Origin: Microbacterium sp. VKM Ac-2923
GTDB taxonomy: Bacteria; Actinomycetota; Actinomycetes; Actinomycetales; Microbacteriaceae
Reading direction: 5' to 3'
Length of the DNA stretch: 64,000 bases
NCBI RefSeq assembly: GCF_022815605.1
Contig: NZ_JALGRP010000005.1
Location: 1-64,000, forward strand
Below are positions 16,926-26,223 of this stretch, piece by piece (within the stretch, counting starts at the first letter, position 1; every line of letters starts with the position of its first letter). The position numbers were made by a program, and so were the translations under genes. Under the pieces are notes generated by a model. That model had not been told where the DNA came from. It searched no databases and worked only from the letters and a program-made list of their open reading frames with translations.

Positions 16926-17879
16926 TCAGAGCAGCGGATGCCAGCTCTCTCGCGCCACCCGGCGGAAGTTCCCGCCGAGCACCGCGGCGACGTCGCCGTC
17001 ATGCCATCCGCGATCGCGCAGGTGCGCGCCCAGGTCGAGGAAGGTCTCCGGTGGCATCCACTGCACGGGGCCCCAGGCGGTATAGCTGGCGTCGTAAAGC
17101 TCCGGGCTCGTCGCGAGCACCTCGCGGAACGTCTCCCAGTCGAATGAGAAGTCGGTGCTGACGCCCACGTGCTCGATCCCCACCACCTCGACGGCGTGCT
17201 CGAGATGGCGGGACATTGCCGAGAGCGTCGGGGTATTGGGCCCGAGGAAGATCCCGACCCCGGTGATGCCGATCACTCCCCCGGTGTCGGCCGCGGCTCG
17301 GGCCTGGTCGTCGGTGATGTTGCGGGGATGGTCCCATACGGCGCGCACGTTCGAGTGGCTGTAGACCACAGGCCGAGTCGACACCGCGCACATGTCCGTC
17401 GCGGTGCGCGCGCCCACGTGCGAGCCGTCGGGCACCACGCCCCGGCGGTTCAGCTCGCGCACGAGGTCTCGCCCCCACGCGGTGAGGCCGTCGTCGGCGG
17501 TGTCGAGGCAGCCGGATCCGGCGATGTTGGCGTGGTTGTAGGTCGGGGCCAGCGTGCGGACCCCCTGCGCGACGAGCATGCCGACAGCATCCAGGTCTCC
17601 GCCGAGGGGGGCGCAGTCCTCGAGGTCGAAGACCACGGCGGTGTCGCCGGCACCGGCGATCCGGTCGACGTCGTCGACGTCCGCGGCGAGCGCGAGACCG
17701 TCGATGCGCTCCACCTGCGACCGGAAGGCGCGGAGAAGGGATGCCGTGACCGCGGGGCCGTGCGGCGCGTACCCGACATTGACCGAGACGAGGCCGCCCC
17801 CGGCCGGGCGGTAGCGACGCAGGTCGCCCAAGTCCGCGGTCTCGACGAGCTCGACGCAGGCGTGCTGGTCCCAGAGCAC
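16926..17879 (-). CDS. M19-family (membrane dipeptidase-like) peptidase
   Basis: 317 residues starting from a GTG just after the preceding stop. The N-terminus LWDQHACVEL replaces the usual metal motif of renal-dipeptidase-like enzymes, as in many actinobacterial members. VVFDLEDC (metal-bridging acid), PDGSHVG and VVYSHSNVRAVWDHPRN (metal His) and GVSTDFSF (Asp) are present in order. Family members are zinc dipeptidases. Translation is probably coupled to the upstream TrhO-like gene: 2 nt separate the two genes. Confidence 0.88.
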   Translation of the reverse strand: MLWDQHACVELVETADLGDLRRYRPAGGGLVSVNVGYAPHGPAVTASLLRAFRSQVERIDGLALAADVDDVDRIAGAGDTAVVFDLEDCAPLGGDLDAVGMLVAQGVRTLAPTYNHANIAGSGCLDTADDGLTAWGRDLVRELNRRGVVPDGSHVGARTATDMCAVSTRPVVYSHSNVRAVWDHPRNITDDQARAAADTGGVIGITGVGIFLGPNTPTLSAMSRHLEHAVEVVGIEHVGVSTDFSFDWETFREVLATSPELYDASYTAWGPVQWMPPETFLDLGAHLRDRGWHDGDVAAVLGGNFRRVARESWHPLL

Positions 17880-17881
17880 GC

Positions 17882-18655
17882 TCAGACGCCCGCGGACGAA
17901 GTGAGCGGTGCAGACGCCGTCGCCGCACGCGCCGGGGTGAGCTCCGCGTCCAGAGCCTCCCGCTCGTCGAAGACGAAGCACTCCCCGTCCCAGTGCGCAT
18001 CGCCCTGGGCGTCGAACCACCCCAGGATGCCGCCGTCGAGCTGGTAGGCGTCGACTCCCTCGGACCGGAGGTACCACGCCGCCTTCTCGCAGCGGATCCC
18101 GCCCGTGCAGAAGCTCACGACCGTCTTGCCGACGAGCTCGTCGCGGTGGGCGCTCGCAGCATCCGGGAACTGGGTGAACCGCTCGAGCCGCCAATCCCGG
18201 GCGCCGGCGAAGGTGCCGTAGTCGACTTCGAAAGCGTTCCGCGTGTCGACGAGAACGACCTCGCGGCCCTCATCGTCGGCGCCGCGGTCGAGCCACCGCC
18301 GCAGGGTGTCGGGGCTCACCGCGGGTGCGCGGCCGTCCTGCGGGCGCACCTCGGGACGGTCCATGCGGATGATCTCGCGCTTGACCTTCACCAGGAGTTT
18401 TCCGAAGGGGACGGCATCCGACCAGCTGTCCCTCGTCGTCAGTGAGGTGAAGCGCTCGTCGGCGCGGAGGTCGTCGAGAAAACCGCGAACGGAATCGGCG
18501 GGACCCGCGAGGAACAGGTTGATGCCCTCTTCGGCGAGGAGGATCGTGCCGCGCATCCCCGCGACGGTCGCCCGCTCCCGCAGCGTGACCCGGAGGGCGG
18601 CGGGATCGTCGATGCGCGTGAACAGGTACGCCGAGACGTTGAGGACGGATGCCAT
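17882..18655 (-). CDS. Rhodanese-related protein, tRNA uridine hydroxylase TrhO-like
   Basis: 257 residues. The N-terminal acylphosphatase-like domain (about 1-95, with GTILLAEEGINLFL) and a rhodanese domain (about 125-225) with the active-site loop VSFCTGGIRCEKAA match TrhO/YceA, which makes 5-hydroxyuridine at tRNA position 34. MASVLNVSAY is the natural start. TAGGGT lies 7 nt upstream, so the transcript is probably leaderless. It forms a two-gene unit with the dipeptidase. Confidence 0.9.
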   Translation of the reverse strand: MASVLNVSAYLFTRIDDPAALRVTLRERATVAGMRGTILLAEEGINLFLAGPADSVRGFLDDLRADERFTSLTTRDSWSDAVPFGKLLVKVKREIIRMDRPEVRPQDGRAPAVSPDTLRRWLDRGADDEGREVVLVDTRNAFEVDYGTFAGARDWRLERFTQFPDAASAHRDELVGKTVVSFCTGGIRCEKAAWYLRSEGVDAYQLDGGILGWFDAQGDAHWDGECFVFDEREALDAELTPARAATASAPLTSSAGV

Positions 18656-18772
18656 GGCATCCACCCTACGAAAGCGCACACGGGCGCGTGTCATCGCCGG
18701 ACGCGGGCGTCAAGCCGGAAAACTCGCGCGGCGGATCGCCTAGCGTGAGAGGACTCGTCCCCGGGAGGAAGC

Positions 18773-19579
18773 GTGCCCCAAGGCTCCGCGCCGTCGACCC
18801 CGACCGTCTCGGTCGTGATCCCCGTCCGCGACGACGGTCCGCAGTTGCGTCAGTGCCTGCGGGCGCTGTCGGCACAGACCGTCGCCCCCGACGAGATCGT
18901 CGTCGTCGACAACGGCTCCGTCGACGACAGCGCCGCGATCGCCCGGTCCGCGGGGGCGCGGGTCGTCTTCTGCGGAGCCCGTGGCATCCCCGCCGCGGCT
19001 GCCACCGGATACGACGCCGCACGCGGCGACCTCGTTCTGCGGCTCGACGCCGACAGCCTGCCCGCACCGACGTGGGTTGAGAGCATGGTCGATGCCCTCG
19101 CCGACCCGACAGTGGATGCCGTCACCGGCGGCGCCGTGTTCCATGACGGGCCCGCGTCGCGACGCGTGACGATGGCCCGGGCCTTCCTCGGCACGTACGC
19201 CGCCTTCGCGTTCCCCGCTCTCGGCCACACGCCGCTGTGGGGGTCGAACATGGCGTTCCGGCGACAGGCGTGGTTGGACGTGCGCGACGAGGTGCACCTC
19301 GACCCCGAACTGCACGACGACTTGGATCTCGCGTACCACCTCGGCGTTCGCCACCGCATCCGCTACGTGTCCGGCCGACACATGCGGGTGTCGTCGCGCA
19401 CGGTACGCCCGGGGAGGTTCGCGGTGTGCTTCCGTCGCGGGGCGGGCACGGTGTTCGCGCATTGGCCGGCGGATCTGCCGCCCACGCGATGGATGCGGGT
19501 GGCGCGGGCCCGTCGACGGCCCGCCGGGGTCGCCGCCCAGGGGAGCGCCGCCCGTTCCGACGAGAGGGCGCGCTCATGA
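18773..19579 (+). CDS. Family 2 glycosyltransferase
   Basis: 268 residues. The GT-A fold starts VSVVIPVRDDGPQLRQCL, with DEIVVVDNGSVDDS (about 45) and the DXD-like LRLDADS (about 85). LWGSNMAFRR and ELHDDLDL are acceptor/catalytic region motifs. There is no clear transmembrane helix. The acceptor is unknown. GGGAGGAA precedes the GTG start. It overlaps the next gene (ATGA) in a three-gene operon. Confidence 0.88.
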   Translation: MPQGSAPSTPTVSVVIPVRDDGPQLRQCLRALSAQTVAPDEIVVVDNGSVDDSAAIARSAGARVVFCGARGIPAAAATGYDAARGDLVLRLDADSLPAPTWVESMVDALADPTVDAVTGGAVFHDGPASRRVTMARAFLGTYAAFAFPALGHTPLWGSNMAFRRQAWLDVRDEVHLDPELHDDLDLAYHLGVRHRIRYVSGRHMRVSSRTVRPGRFAVCFRRGAGTVFAHWPADLPPTRWMRVARARRRPAGVAAQGSAARSDERARS

Positions 19580-20412
19580 CCGGCATCCTGTTCCCGAACG
19601 TGGAGGCGCCCGACCTGCACGTGATGAGCTTCAACATCCGTCGACGCTTCGAGAGGATCACGTGGCCTCCGGCCGACCGCTGGCCCATGCGCAAGCAGCG
19701 TCTGCGCACGTTCCTCAGCGCGAACCGCCCCCATCTGCTCGGCTCGCAAGAGGCGATGCCCGACCAGGCTCGATGGGTGCAGGAGTCGTTGGGCTCGCAG
19801 TACGGGCACATCGGTCTCGGGCGGGGAAAGGACCGCGGGGGCGAGGGGACGCCCGTGTTCTATGACCGCGACCGCATCGAGGTGCAGGAGTGGGAGCAGG
19901 TCATGCTCTCCGACACTCCGGAGGTTCCGGGATCGACCGGCTGGGGCAACACGATCCCTCGCGTCGCCGTGATCGCCCGGCTGTGCGACCGTACCACCGG
20001 CGCCCACTTCACCATGGTGAACACGCACTTCGACGCGTTCTCGCACCGGGCGCGCCGACGCTCGGCGACCTGGTTGCACGATCTCGTCGACTCGCGCGAG
20101 GGTCCGCTGCTGTTCACCGCCGACGTGAATGCGCACGTGCGGTCGACCGAGTTGGCGGAGATCTTCGCCGGCGGCCTGCTCGTCGACACCTGGTCGTATG
20201 CGCCGGTGCGGCGCACGGCCGAATGGGGCACCTTCAACAACTATCGGCGCCCCAAGCTGGGCGCGCGGCGCATCGACGCCCTGTTGGTCACCCCCGATGT
20301 GGGGGTGCGGGCCGTCGGCATCGATCCCCGGCCGACCGGCACCCAGTGGCCGAGCGATCACCTGCCTGTCCAAGCCGTGGTGCGCATCCCCACGGGGGTG
20401 GCGTCGTCATGA
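19576..20412 (+). CDS. Endonuclease/exonuclease/phosphatase family protein
   Basis: 278 residues. The EEP fold is recognised from LHVMSFNIRRR (N-terminal metal Asn), LLGSQEAMPDQ (metal Glu), MVNTHFDAFS (catalytic His), LFTADVNAH (Asp/Asn) and WPSDHLPVQAVV (C-terminal His). No signal peptide. It could be a nuclease, a phosphodiesterase or a lipid phosphatase. Its operon with a glycosyltransferase and a membrane protein suggests envelope or glycolipid work. Its ATG overlaps the upstream stop. Confidence 0.88.
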   Translation: MTGILFPNVEAPDLHVMSFNIRRRFERITWPPADRWPMRKQRLRTFLSANRPHLLGSQEAMPDQARWVQESLGSQYGHIGLGRGKDRGGEGTPVFYDRDRIEVQEWEQVMLSDTPEVPGSTGWGNTIPRVAVIARLCDRTTGAHFTMVNTHFDAFSHRARRRSATWLHDLVDSREGPLLFTADVNAHVRSTELAEIFAGGLLVDTWSYAPVRRTAEWGTFNNYRRPKLGARRIDALLVTPDVGVRAVGIDPRPTGTQWPSDHLPVQAVVRIPTGVASS

Positions 20413-20449
20413 CCGTTCGCACCGGTTCCCATCGAACGGAGGGATGCCG

Positions 20450-21037
20450 ATGATCCGCGCCATGTACGCCAACCTCAAGCGTCCGCCCCGCAGCGTGACC
20501 GACTGGCTCGCCGACGCGGTCCGTGCGACCGCGATCGTGCTCGTCATCGTGTCGCTGTTCACGCTGCCGTTCACGGATTTCGCGGTGCTGTCGATGTCGC
20601 TGCCGGCGGTGATGCTCTCGCGCATGATCGGCCTGCGCTCGGGCCTCGACCTCGTCACCTGCGTCACCGTGTTCGTCGCCGCGGGCAGCAACGTGCTCGA
20701 GCTCTACCGGGCGTGGACGGGGTGGGACCTTGCGGTACACCTCGTGTGCACCGGTGTCCTCGCCGCGGTGGCGCTGGTGCTGCTCGACGACGGAGGCGTG
20801 GTCGCGCCTACCGGGCGTCGACGCACCCCGATCGTGGTCGCCACCCTCGCGGGTCTGGCCCTGTCGGCCGTGTGGGAGATGATTGAGTGGTTCGGCTACC
20901 GGTTCATCACCGATGCGATCTTCGTGACGTACGACGACACGATCGGCGACATGATCGCGGGCGGGCTGGGGGCGTTGCTCGCAGGCCTGCTGGCATCACG
21001 CTGGAGACTGACGCGCCAGGACCGCGCGAGGCTCTGA
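20450..21037 (+). CDS. Multi-pass membrane protein, DUF2238/YjdF-like
   Basis: 195 residues with about five hydrophobic segments (roughly 24-48, 52-66, 70-90, 98-115 and 128-145, then 170-188). WEMIEWFGYRFI followed by DDTIGDMIAGGLGALLAGLL resembles the WEIFEW...DTxGDM signature of the DUF2238/YjdF family, whose function is unknown. GGAGG lies 8 nt before the ATG at 20450. Third gene of the 18773 operon. Confidence 0.8.
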   Translation: MIRAMYANLKRPPRSVTDWLADAVRATAIVLVIVSLFTLPFTDFAVLSMSLPAVMLSRMIGLRSGLDLVTCVTVFVAAGSNVLELYRAWTGWDLAVHLVCTGVLAAVALVLLDDGGVVAPTGRRRTPIVVATLAGLALSAVWEMIEWFGYRFITDAIFVTYDDTIGDMIAGGLGALLAGLLASRWRLTRQDRARL

Positions 21038-21155
21038 CGCGCAAAGCGCTGCCGAGCCGGGCTCCGTCGTCGGACTCCCGCCAAACTGTTCGGTCACCTC
21101 GGCGGCACGCGCCGCAACCGGCGGCACCCCGTGAGGCGCCGCCGGTCGCCCGGTT

Positions 21156-22685
21156 TCAGATCCTGCCCGCCACGTCGGTTCCGACGAGGTCGCCGTCGGG
21201 GCTCGGCTCGCTGAGCTGTTCGCCCGGGGCCGTCGATCCCTCGAGAGGCGGGAGCGCCTGTTCGACGCGGGAGCCGATCTCGGCATCCACGTTCTTCCAG
21301 TACTGCACGGCCCGGTCGCGCACCTCTGCCCGAGTCACCCCGCCCACGTGCCCGGTGATCGTCTCGACGAGCCGGTCCCGTTCGTCGGCCGACATCACCT
21401 CGCGCACGAGGGTTCCGGCCTGACCCCAGTCGTCGTCTTCGGGGTGCAGGGTGGCGGCGCTGCGCACGAGCTCGCCGTCGCTGTGCCAGCCACCGTCGCC
21501 GGCGCGGCGCGGATCGGCCGCGGGACCGCCGACGGAGTTCGGGGCGTACACCGGCACCTCGGGCGGGTTGTACTCGTGGCGCATCGCGCCCTCTTTCGAA
21601 TACGAGTGCACCTCGGTGTGCGGACGGTTGACGGGCAGCTGCTGGTAATTCGTACCCACGCGGTAACGGTGGGCGTCGGCGTAGCTGAAGATGCGCGCCT
21701 GCAGCATCTTGTCGGGACTGCCGTCGATACCGGGGACGAAGTTCGACGGTTCGAAGGCGGCTTGCTCGATCTCGGCGAAGTAGTTGCCCGGGTTGCGGTT
21801 GAGCTCCATCGTGCCCACCTCGATCTCGGGGTAGTCGCTGTGGGGCCACACCTTCGTGAGGTCGAAGGGGTTGAACCGGTAGGTCTTGGCATCCTCGTAG
21901 GCCATGATCTGCACCTTGAGCGTCCACGTCGGGAACTCGCTCCGCTCGATCGCGGCGTAGAGGTCGCGGATGTGGAAGTCGGCGTCTTGCCCTGCGATCT
22001 GGTCGGCTTCGTCCTGCGTGAGCGTCTTGTGTCCGAGGTCGGTGTGGAAGTGGTACTTCACCCAGAACCGCTCTCCCTCGGCGTTGATCCACTGATAGGT
22101 GTGCGAGCCGTACCCGTTCATGTGCCGCCAGGATGCCGGGATGCCACGGTCGCCCATGAGCCAGGTGACCTGGTGGGCGCTCTCGGGCGACAGCGTCCAG
22201 AAGTCCCACTGCATGGTGTTGTCGCGCAGGTGGCTGCCCGGCAGCCGCTTCTGCGAGCGGATGAAGTCGGGGAACTTGATGCCGTCCTTGACGAAGAAGA
22301 CGGGGGTGTTGTTGCCGACGAGGTCGTAGTTGCCTTCTGTCGTGTAGAACTTCAACGAGAAGCCGCGCGGGTCGCGCCACGTGTCGGGGCTGCCCTGCTC
22401 GCCCGCGACCGAGGAGAAGCGCGCGAGCATCTCGGTCTCGACGCCGGGCTGGAACAGCGCCGCGCGGGTGTAGGCCGACACGTCGCCGGTCGTGCGGAAC
22501 GTGCCGAACGCCCCACCGCCCTTGGCGTGCACGACGCGCTCCGGCACCCGCTCGCGGTTGAACTGCGCGAGTTTCTCGATCAGGTAGTGGTCGGTCAGCG
22601 CGATCGAGCCGTCGGCTCCGATGCTCTGCGAGTGCTCGTCACTGGCGACGGGCGCGCCGCCGTTCGTGGTGGTCGGCTCGGTCAT
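21156..22685 (-). CDS. katA: Catalase (monofunctional, haem)
   Basis: 509 residues, small-subunit size. The distal His lies in [13 protein letters not shown] (about 50), the Asn in [12 protein letters not shown] (about 123), and the proximal haem-ligand Tyr in [15 protein letters not shown] (about 330). It converts hydrogen peroxide to water and oxygen. The ATG at 22685 follows GAGGAGAG. Monocistronic on the minus strand; a DUF2945 stress-type gene is divergent 181 bp away. Confidence 0.96.
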   Translation of the reverse strand: MTEPTTTNGGAPVASDEHSQSIGADGSIALTDHYLIEKLAQFNRERVPERVVHAKGGGAFGTFRTTGDVSAYTRAALFQPGVETEMLARFSSVAGEQGSPDTWRDPRGFSLKFYTTEGNYDLVGNNTPVFFVKDGIKFPDFIRSQKRLPGSHLRDNTMQWDFWTLSPESAHQVTWLMGDRGIPASWRHMNGYGSHTYQWINAEGERFWVKYHFHTDLGHKTLTQDEADQIAGQDADFHIRDLYAAIERSEFPTWTLKVQIMAYEDAKTYRFNPFDLTKVWPHSDYPEIEVGTMELNRNPGNYFAEIEQAAFEPSNFVPGIDGSPDKMLQARIFSYADAHRYRVGTNYQQLPVNRPHTEVHSYSKEGAMRHEYNPPEVPVYAPNSVGGPAADPRRAGDGGWHSDGELVRSAATLHPEDDDWGQAGTLVREVMSADERDRLVETITGHVGGVTRAEVRDRAVQYWKNVDAEIGSRVEQALPPLEGSTAPGEQLSEPSPDGDLVGTDVAGRI

Positions 22686-22866
22686 GGCTCTCCTCACGTC
22701 GTGGGCCGGCGAACGACTGGCCCTCGTCCACGGTACGCAGCCCCTCCGACATCGCGGCGGTATTGCGGTGACGACGCCGACCACGTAGGGGCCGGGGCCT
22801 GTCAATCCCCGCATCCGCTCCCGCTGCGGTCGAGAGCATGGGCGCACCTACACCGAAGGAGACGTC

Positions 22867-23082
22867 ATGTCGAAGGATCTGTCGAAGGGCGACCGCGTCA
22901 GCTGGGACACCCCTCAGGGCCGCACCCAGGGCGAGGTCGTGGAGAAGAAGACGAAGGACTTCCAGCACGACGGCCAGAAGTTCACCGCGTCGGACGACGA
23001 CCCGGCCTACATCGTGGAGTCCGAGAAGTCGGGGGCGAAGGCCGCTCATAAGGGATCGGCGTTGAACAAGCTGAAGAGCTGA
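22867..23082 (+). CDS. DUF2945 (hypervirulence-associated TUDOR domain) protein
   Basis: 71 residues. KGDRVSWDTPQGRTQGEVVE and DDPAYIVESEKSGAKAAHKG are the hallmarks of this small beta-barrel family of unknown function, often near stress genes. AAGGAGA precedes the ATG. It is divergent from the catalase gene and may share its regulation; this is inferred from position only. Confidence 0.88.
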   Translation: MSKDLSKGDRVSWDTPQGRTQGEVVEKKTKDFQHDGQKFTASDDDPAYIVESEKSGAKAAHKGSALNKLKS

Positions 23083-23095
23083 GGTTCGGCGGACG

Positions 23096-23140
23096 CTTCG
23101 ACGGGCTCGACGACCGCCCAGGTCCCTGAGCCCGTCGAAG
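23096..23140. terminator. Hairpin between convergent genes (CTTCGACGGGCTC repeat)
   Basis: CTTCGACGGGCTC (23096-23108) and GAGCCCGTCGAAG (23128-23140) form an exact 13-bp inverted repeat. A degenerate third copy lies near 23168. It could end transcription from both sides, and it resembles dispersed intergenic repeats of actinobacteria. Confidence 0.65.
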
Positions 23141-23198
23141 GGATCGGAAGCCCCGCACCCCGGGGGGGCTTCGACGGCCTCAGCCACCTCCCACCTCT

Positions 23199-24638
23199 CT
23201 ACCCCCTCGCTTCCCGCCGCTTGCGCATCTGCGCCAGCGCCAGCGAAAGCCGGTGGTTGCCGGCCAGCACGTCCTCGTGCCGTTCGAGGAACTCCCAGTA
23301 CGCGTCCGTGAAGACGGAGTCCTTGGCGGCCTGGGACGAGGGGAACCACGAGCCCATCTTCTGCAGGTACGCCCCGCCCGAGACGTAGGGCTTGGTCGCG
23401 ACGAAGCCGCCGTCGGCGAACTGGCTCATCCCCATGACGTTGGGCACCATGACCCAGTCGTACGCGTCGACGAACAGGGCGAGGAACCACGCGTTCACCT
23501 GGCGCGGGGCGTAGCCCTGCAGCAGGAACCAGTTGCCCAGCACCATCAACCGCTCGATGTGATGCGCGTACCCCCAGCGGTGCACCCGCTCCAGGACCGT
23601 GCGCACGGGGACCGGGAGGTCGCTCGGCATCCGGTTCCCCGAGTACCAGTACTTCTCGATGCGCCTGTCCTGGTGCAGGGCGTTGACGTGCTCGAGCTCG
23701 GGATGCGCGCGGTACATGCCGCGCATGTACTCCCTCCACCCGATGACCTGCCGGATGAACCCTTCGACGGATGCCAGGGGCGCATCGGTGCGGGTGGCCG
23801 CGGCCACCACTTCCTCGACGGTCAGCAGACCGATGTTCAGCATCGGCGAGATGATCGAGTGGAAGAGGAAGGGCTCGTCGGCTTTCATGGCGTCTTCGTA
23901 TCGACCGAAGTCGTCCAGCCGCTCCGCGACGAAGACGTCGAGCCAGTCGCGCGCGTCGTCGGGGGTCACCGGAAGCCAGAACTCCTCCGCCGCGCCCGGG
24001 TGCTCGGGGAACAACTCGTCGACCTCGGCGATGACGGCGCGGGTGATGTCGTCGTGCTCCGCCTTCGGCAACGGCGGGATCGTGACCCCCTTCTTCGGTA
24101 GCGCCTTGCGGTTGTCGGCGTCGAAGTTCCAGCGGCGGCCCGTGGGCTTGCCGCCGTCCATCAGGATGCCGGTGCGTCGGCGCTGCCAGTGGTAGAAGTC
24201 CTCCATGAGCGGGGTCGGGTGCTCGGCGAACCAGCCGTCGACGTCCTCCTCGGGCGTGAGGAACAGTGCGTCGGGCAGGACATCGGTGGCGACGTCGTGG
24301 TCGGTGCAGATGGCCGCGATGCGATCGTCGACCGGTCGGTTCGGATCGCTCATCCAGGTCAGCTCGGTGACCCTGTGCGAGCTCAGCAGACGCTCCAGGC
24401 CCGCCCTGAACGTGAGGTCGTCACCGAGGGTGACCCGGCGAACCGTTCTCCCCTCGGCTTCGAGCCGAGCCGCGGTGTGCCGCATCGCGGAGATAAGCAG
24501 AACGATCTTGTGCCGGTGGTACGGGAGCGTGCGAAACCGCGGTGCCGACTCGATGAAGAAGAACTCGTCGACCTGGTCGTCGGTGAAGGAGGGATGCTCG
24601 GCGAACTGCTGCGTCGCCAGGATCAGAGCGGCCCTCAC
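23199..24638 (-). CDS. Photolyase/cryptochrome of the Fe-S (PhrB) lineage, lacking the cluster cysteines
   Basis: 479 residues from a GTG that overlaps the preceding stop. The C-terminal FAD domain is diagnostic of prokaryotic (6-4) photolyases/FeS-BCP proteins: IGWREYMRGMY, HHIERLMVLGNWFLLQGYAP, DAYDWVMVPNVMGMSQFADG and TKPYVSGGAYLQKM. In PhrB four cysteines in this part hold a [4Fe-4S] cluster. Here the whole protein has a single Cys (in AAICTDH, N-terminal domain), and the segment after YLQKM reads GSWFPSSQAAKDSVFTDAYW with none. It is probably a flavin-dependent repair enzyme without the cluster. It is coupled to DUF2256. Confidence 0.9.
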   Translation of the reverse strand: MRAALILATQQFAEHPSFTDDQVDEFFFIESAPRFRTLPYHRHKIVLLISAMRHTAARLEAEGRTVRRVTLGDDLTFRAGLERLLSSHRVTELTWMSDPNRPVDDRIAAICTDHDVATDVLPDALFLTPEEDVDGWFAEHPTPLMEDFYHWQRRRTGILMDGGKPTGRRWNFDADNRKALPKKGVTIPPLPKAEHDDITRAVIAEVDELFPEHPGAAEEFWLPVTPDDARDWLDVFVAERLDDFGRYEDAMKADEPFLFHSIISPMLNIGLLTVEEVVAAATRTDAPLASVEGFIRQVIGWREYMRGMYRAHPELEHVNALHQDRRIEKYWYSGNRMPSDLPVPVRTVLERVHRWGYAHHIERLMVLGNWFLLQGYAPRQVNAWFLALFVDAYDWVMVPNVMGMSQFADGGFVATKPYVSGGAYLQKMGSWFPSSQAAKDSVFTDAYWEFLERHEDVLAGNHRLSLALAQMRKRREARG

Positions 24639-24790
24639 GCGTGCCGCCTCTGCTTCGCCGCATTCGCCCGGCATCCGCGCGAGCAGTAGAGCACCTGGTC
24701 CCATTGATCCCGGCCGCTCCAGCGTTTGCGGTCGGTGAACGGGCGACCGCAGAATGCACAGGGCTTGGAGCGCACCTCAGCTCGTGACAT
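24635..24790 (-). CDS. DUF2256 small zinc-ribbon protein
   Basis: 51 residues. KPCAFCGRPFTDRKRWSGRD and VLYCSRGCRANA give a CxxC...CxxxC zinc-binding pattern with the KRW core of DUF2256, a family often next to or fused with photolyases and cryptochromes. Its stop overlaps the photolyase GTG (GTGA), so the pair is translationally coupled. It is too short for many gene callers, but it is clearly conserved in pattern. Confidence 0.85.
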   Translation of the reverse strand: MSRAEVRSKPCAFCGRPFTDRKRWSGRDQWDQVLYCSRGCRANAAKQRRHA

Positions 24791-24902
24791 GCCGTCATCG
24801 TCGCAAGAGGACGCTTCGTCCCGCGGGGGCTTGCGCTGGCACGGAGATCGGGTGCGCGCAAGGCCCATGTGCGATCCACCACCATCGTGGTCGAGTCGGA
24901 CC

Positions 24903-25031
24903 ATGGACACCACACCCGAACGCCCTCGTGACGACGCCGACAGCCCCGACGAGCTCGAGACCGCCGACGGTGCGCGCATGCCCGACTTCACCGACGACGA
25001 TGGCACGCCGGTCGAGAACCCGTCCGGCTGA
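24903..25031 (+). CDS. Small acidic protein, hypothetical
   Basis: 42 residues, very rich in Asp and Glu (MDTTPERPRDDADSPDELET), no membrane segment, probably disordered. No Shine-Dalgarno is visible. It is divergent from the DUF2256 gene. Coding status is supported mainly by GC-rich third positions and a hairpin after the stop; it could be spurious. Confidence 0.4.
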   Translation: MDTTPERPRDDADSPDELETADGARMPDFTDDDGTPVENPSG

Positions 25032-25036
25032 GGGTG

Positions 25037-25075
25037 GACCCGGCCGGGCCCTCGGAATCGGGGCCCGGGCCGGTC
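25037..25075. terminator. Hairpin between convergent genes
   Basis: GACC-c-GGCCGGGCCC pairs with GGGCCC-g-GGCCGGTC around TCGGAATCG. It sits immediately after the PPOX gene stop on the minus strand and after the small ORF on the plus strand. Confidence 0.55.
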
Positions 25076-25077
25076 TG

Positions 25078-25569
25078 TCACTCCGGCAGGTCGAACTTCT
25101 CGTTCTCGCCGCCCTGAGGGCGCTCCCCCGTGACCTTGGATGTCACGAGCGCGATGGCCGTAGCGATCCGCCCGCCAGCGCTGCCCCAGTACTCGCCACT
25201 GAGGGTGTTCACGCGCACCAGGGTCACGCCGGGCGATTCGGGGCCGTCGGGGAACCACGCCTCGACGCTCGTCGACCACAGCTCTTTGAGCTTCGCGAGG
25301 TCGTCGACCACCTCGGCCTCGCCCGCGAGCGAGAGCCACGTACCGTCGGTACTGAAGGAGAGACCGACCTTCGGATCGCGCCGCACGTGTTCGACGGCCG
25401 AGGCGTGGGAGCCGACGATGAACCACAGGTCGCCGTCGCTCTCGGTCTCCTGCACCGTCAGGGGGTGGGCGTGCAGCGCGCCGTCCTGCGCGCGGGTGGT
25501 GACCATGGCGAAACGGAATTTCTTGAGCAGCTCGTTGAGTTTGTCGAGTTCCGGTCCCGTGGATGACAT
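25078..25569 (-). CDS. Pyridoxamine 5'-phosphate oxidase-like (general stress protein 26 type)
   Basis: 163 residues. The split-barrel flavin-binding fold is indicated by FRFAMVTTRAQDGALHAHPL, GDLWFIVGSHASAVEHVRRD and VGLSFSTDGTWLSLAGEAEV. It resembles GSP26-type proteins, which bind FMN or FAD rather than making PLP. Role unknown. A GAGAGG site precedes the ATG. Neighbouring photolyase and catalase genes suggest a stress setting. Confidence 0.88.
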   Translation of the reverse strand: MSSTGPELDKLNELLKKFRFAMVTTRAQDGALHAHPLTVQETESDGDLWFIVGSHASAVEHVRRDPKVGLSFSTDGTWLSLAGEAEVVDDLAKLKELWSTSVEAWFPDGPESPGVTLVRVNTLSGEYWGSAGGRIATAIALVTSKVTGERPQGGENEKFDLPE

Positions 25570-25620
25570 GTCGTTCCTCTCGTCGAAGAGTTCAGCCCAC
25601 CGCCTCGACCTCCGCCGTCG

Positions 25621-25995
25621 CTACGTGTTGACGTCGGCGTCGGAGTCTGCTCTCGGCTCCTTGTGGGCTCCGGTCGGCCCGACGAGGCGGTCGAGTTCCG
25701 CCAGAGCGTCCCGGGCTCGCTGCACACGCGCCGGCTCCTCGTCATCCCACCACCGCGGTCCACGTTCCCCGAGGCCCGACTTGGCCAGACCCACGCGGTG
25801 TCGGACATCGGCAATCGCCTCGTCGTCGCCGGAGCGCTTCGCCGAGCGCACGGCGGCGCGGGCACGGCCGAGGTGCGAGCGCAGACCATCAGCGACGTCC
25901 TCGGGGAGGACGGGGTCGGTCCGCCTCCAGCGCCGCCCGTCGATGACCAGCCAGCGTTCGTCGTCTGTGGAGTCGTCCGCGTTTCCCGATGCCAT
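25621..25995 (-). CDS. Hypothetical protein ('biopolymer transporter Tol'-annotated type)
   Basis: 124 residues, soluble and highly charged. ERWLVIDGRRWRRTDPVLPE, followed by an Arg/Ala-rich helical region and GERGPRWWDDEE, is a pattern I know from small actinobacterial proteins that databases label 'biopolymer transporter Tol' without evidence. No membrane segment is seen, so a transporter role is doubtful. The start ATG at 25995 follows GGGGGG. Confidence 0.65.
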   Translation of the reverse strand: MASGNADDSTDDERWLVIDGRRWRRTDPVLPEDVADGLRSHLGRARAAVRSAKRSGDDEAIADVRHRVGLAKSGLGERGPRWWDDEEPARVQRARDALAELDRLVGPTGAHKEPRADSDADVNT

Positions 25996-26223
25996 CCCCC
26001 CAGTGCACCTTCCAAACGGACCGGGGGAAACTCTCCGGCACCGTCCAGACTTCCGTGCTACGTTGATCTCATTCGTTCTGGGACTTGCTTCATTGACGCC
26101 CGCCTCATCGCTGAGATGCCGGGCGCACGGCGCCGAGCCGTTTCGGTCAGCTCTCCCACCCCAAACCATCGCGTGCCTCGCTCGACGACTCCGGTCCTCG
26201 CGTCGCACACGCGGAAAGTTCTT

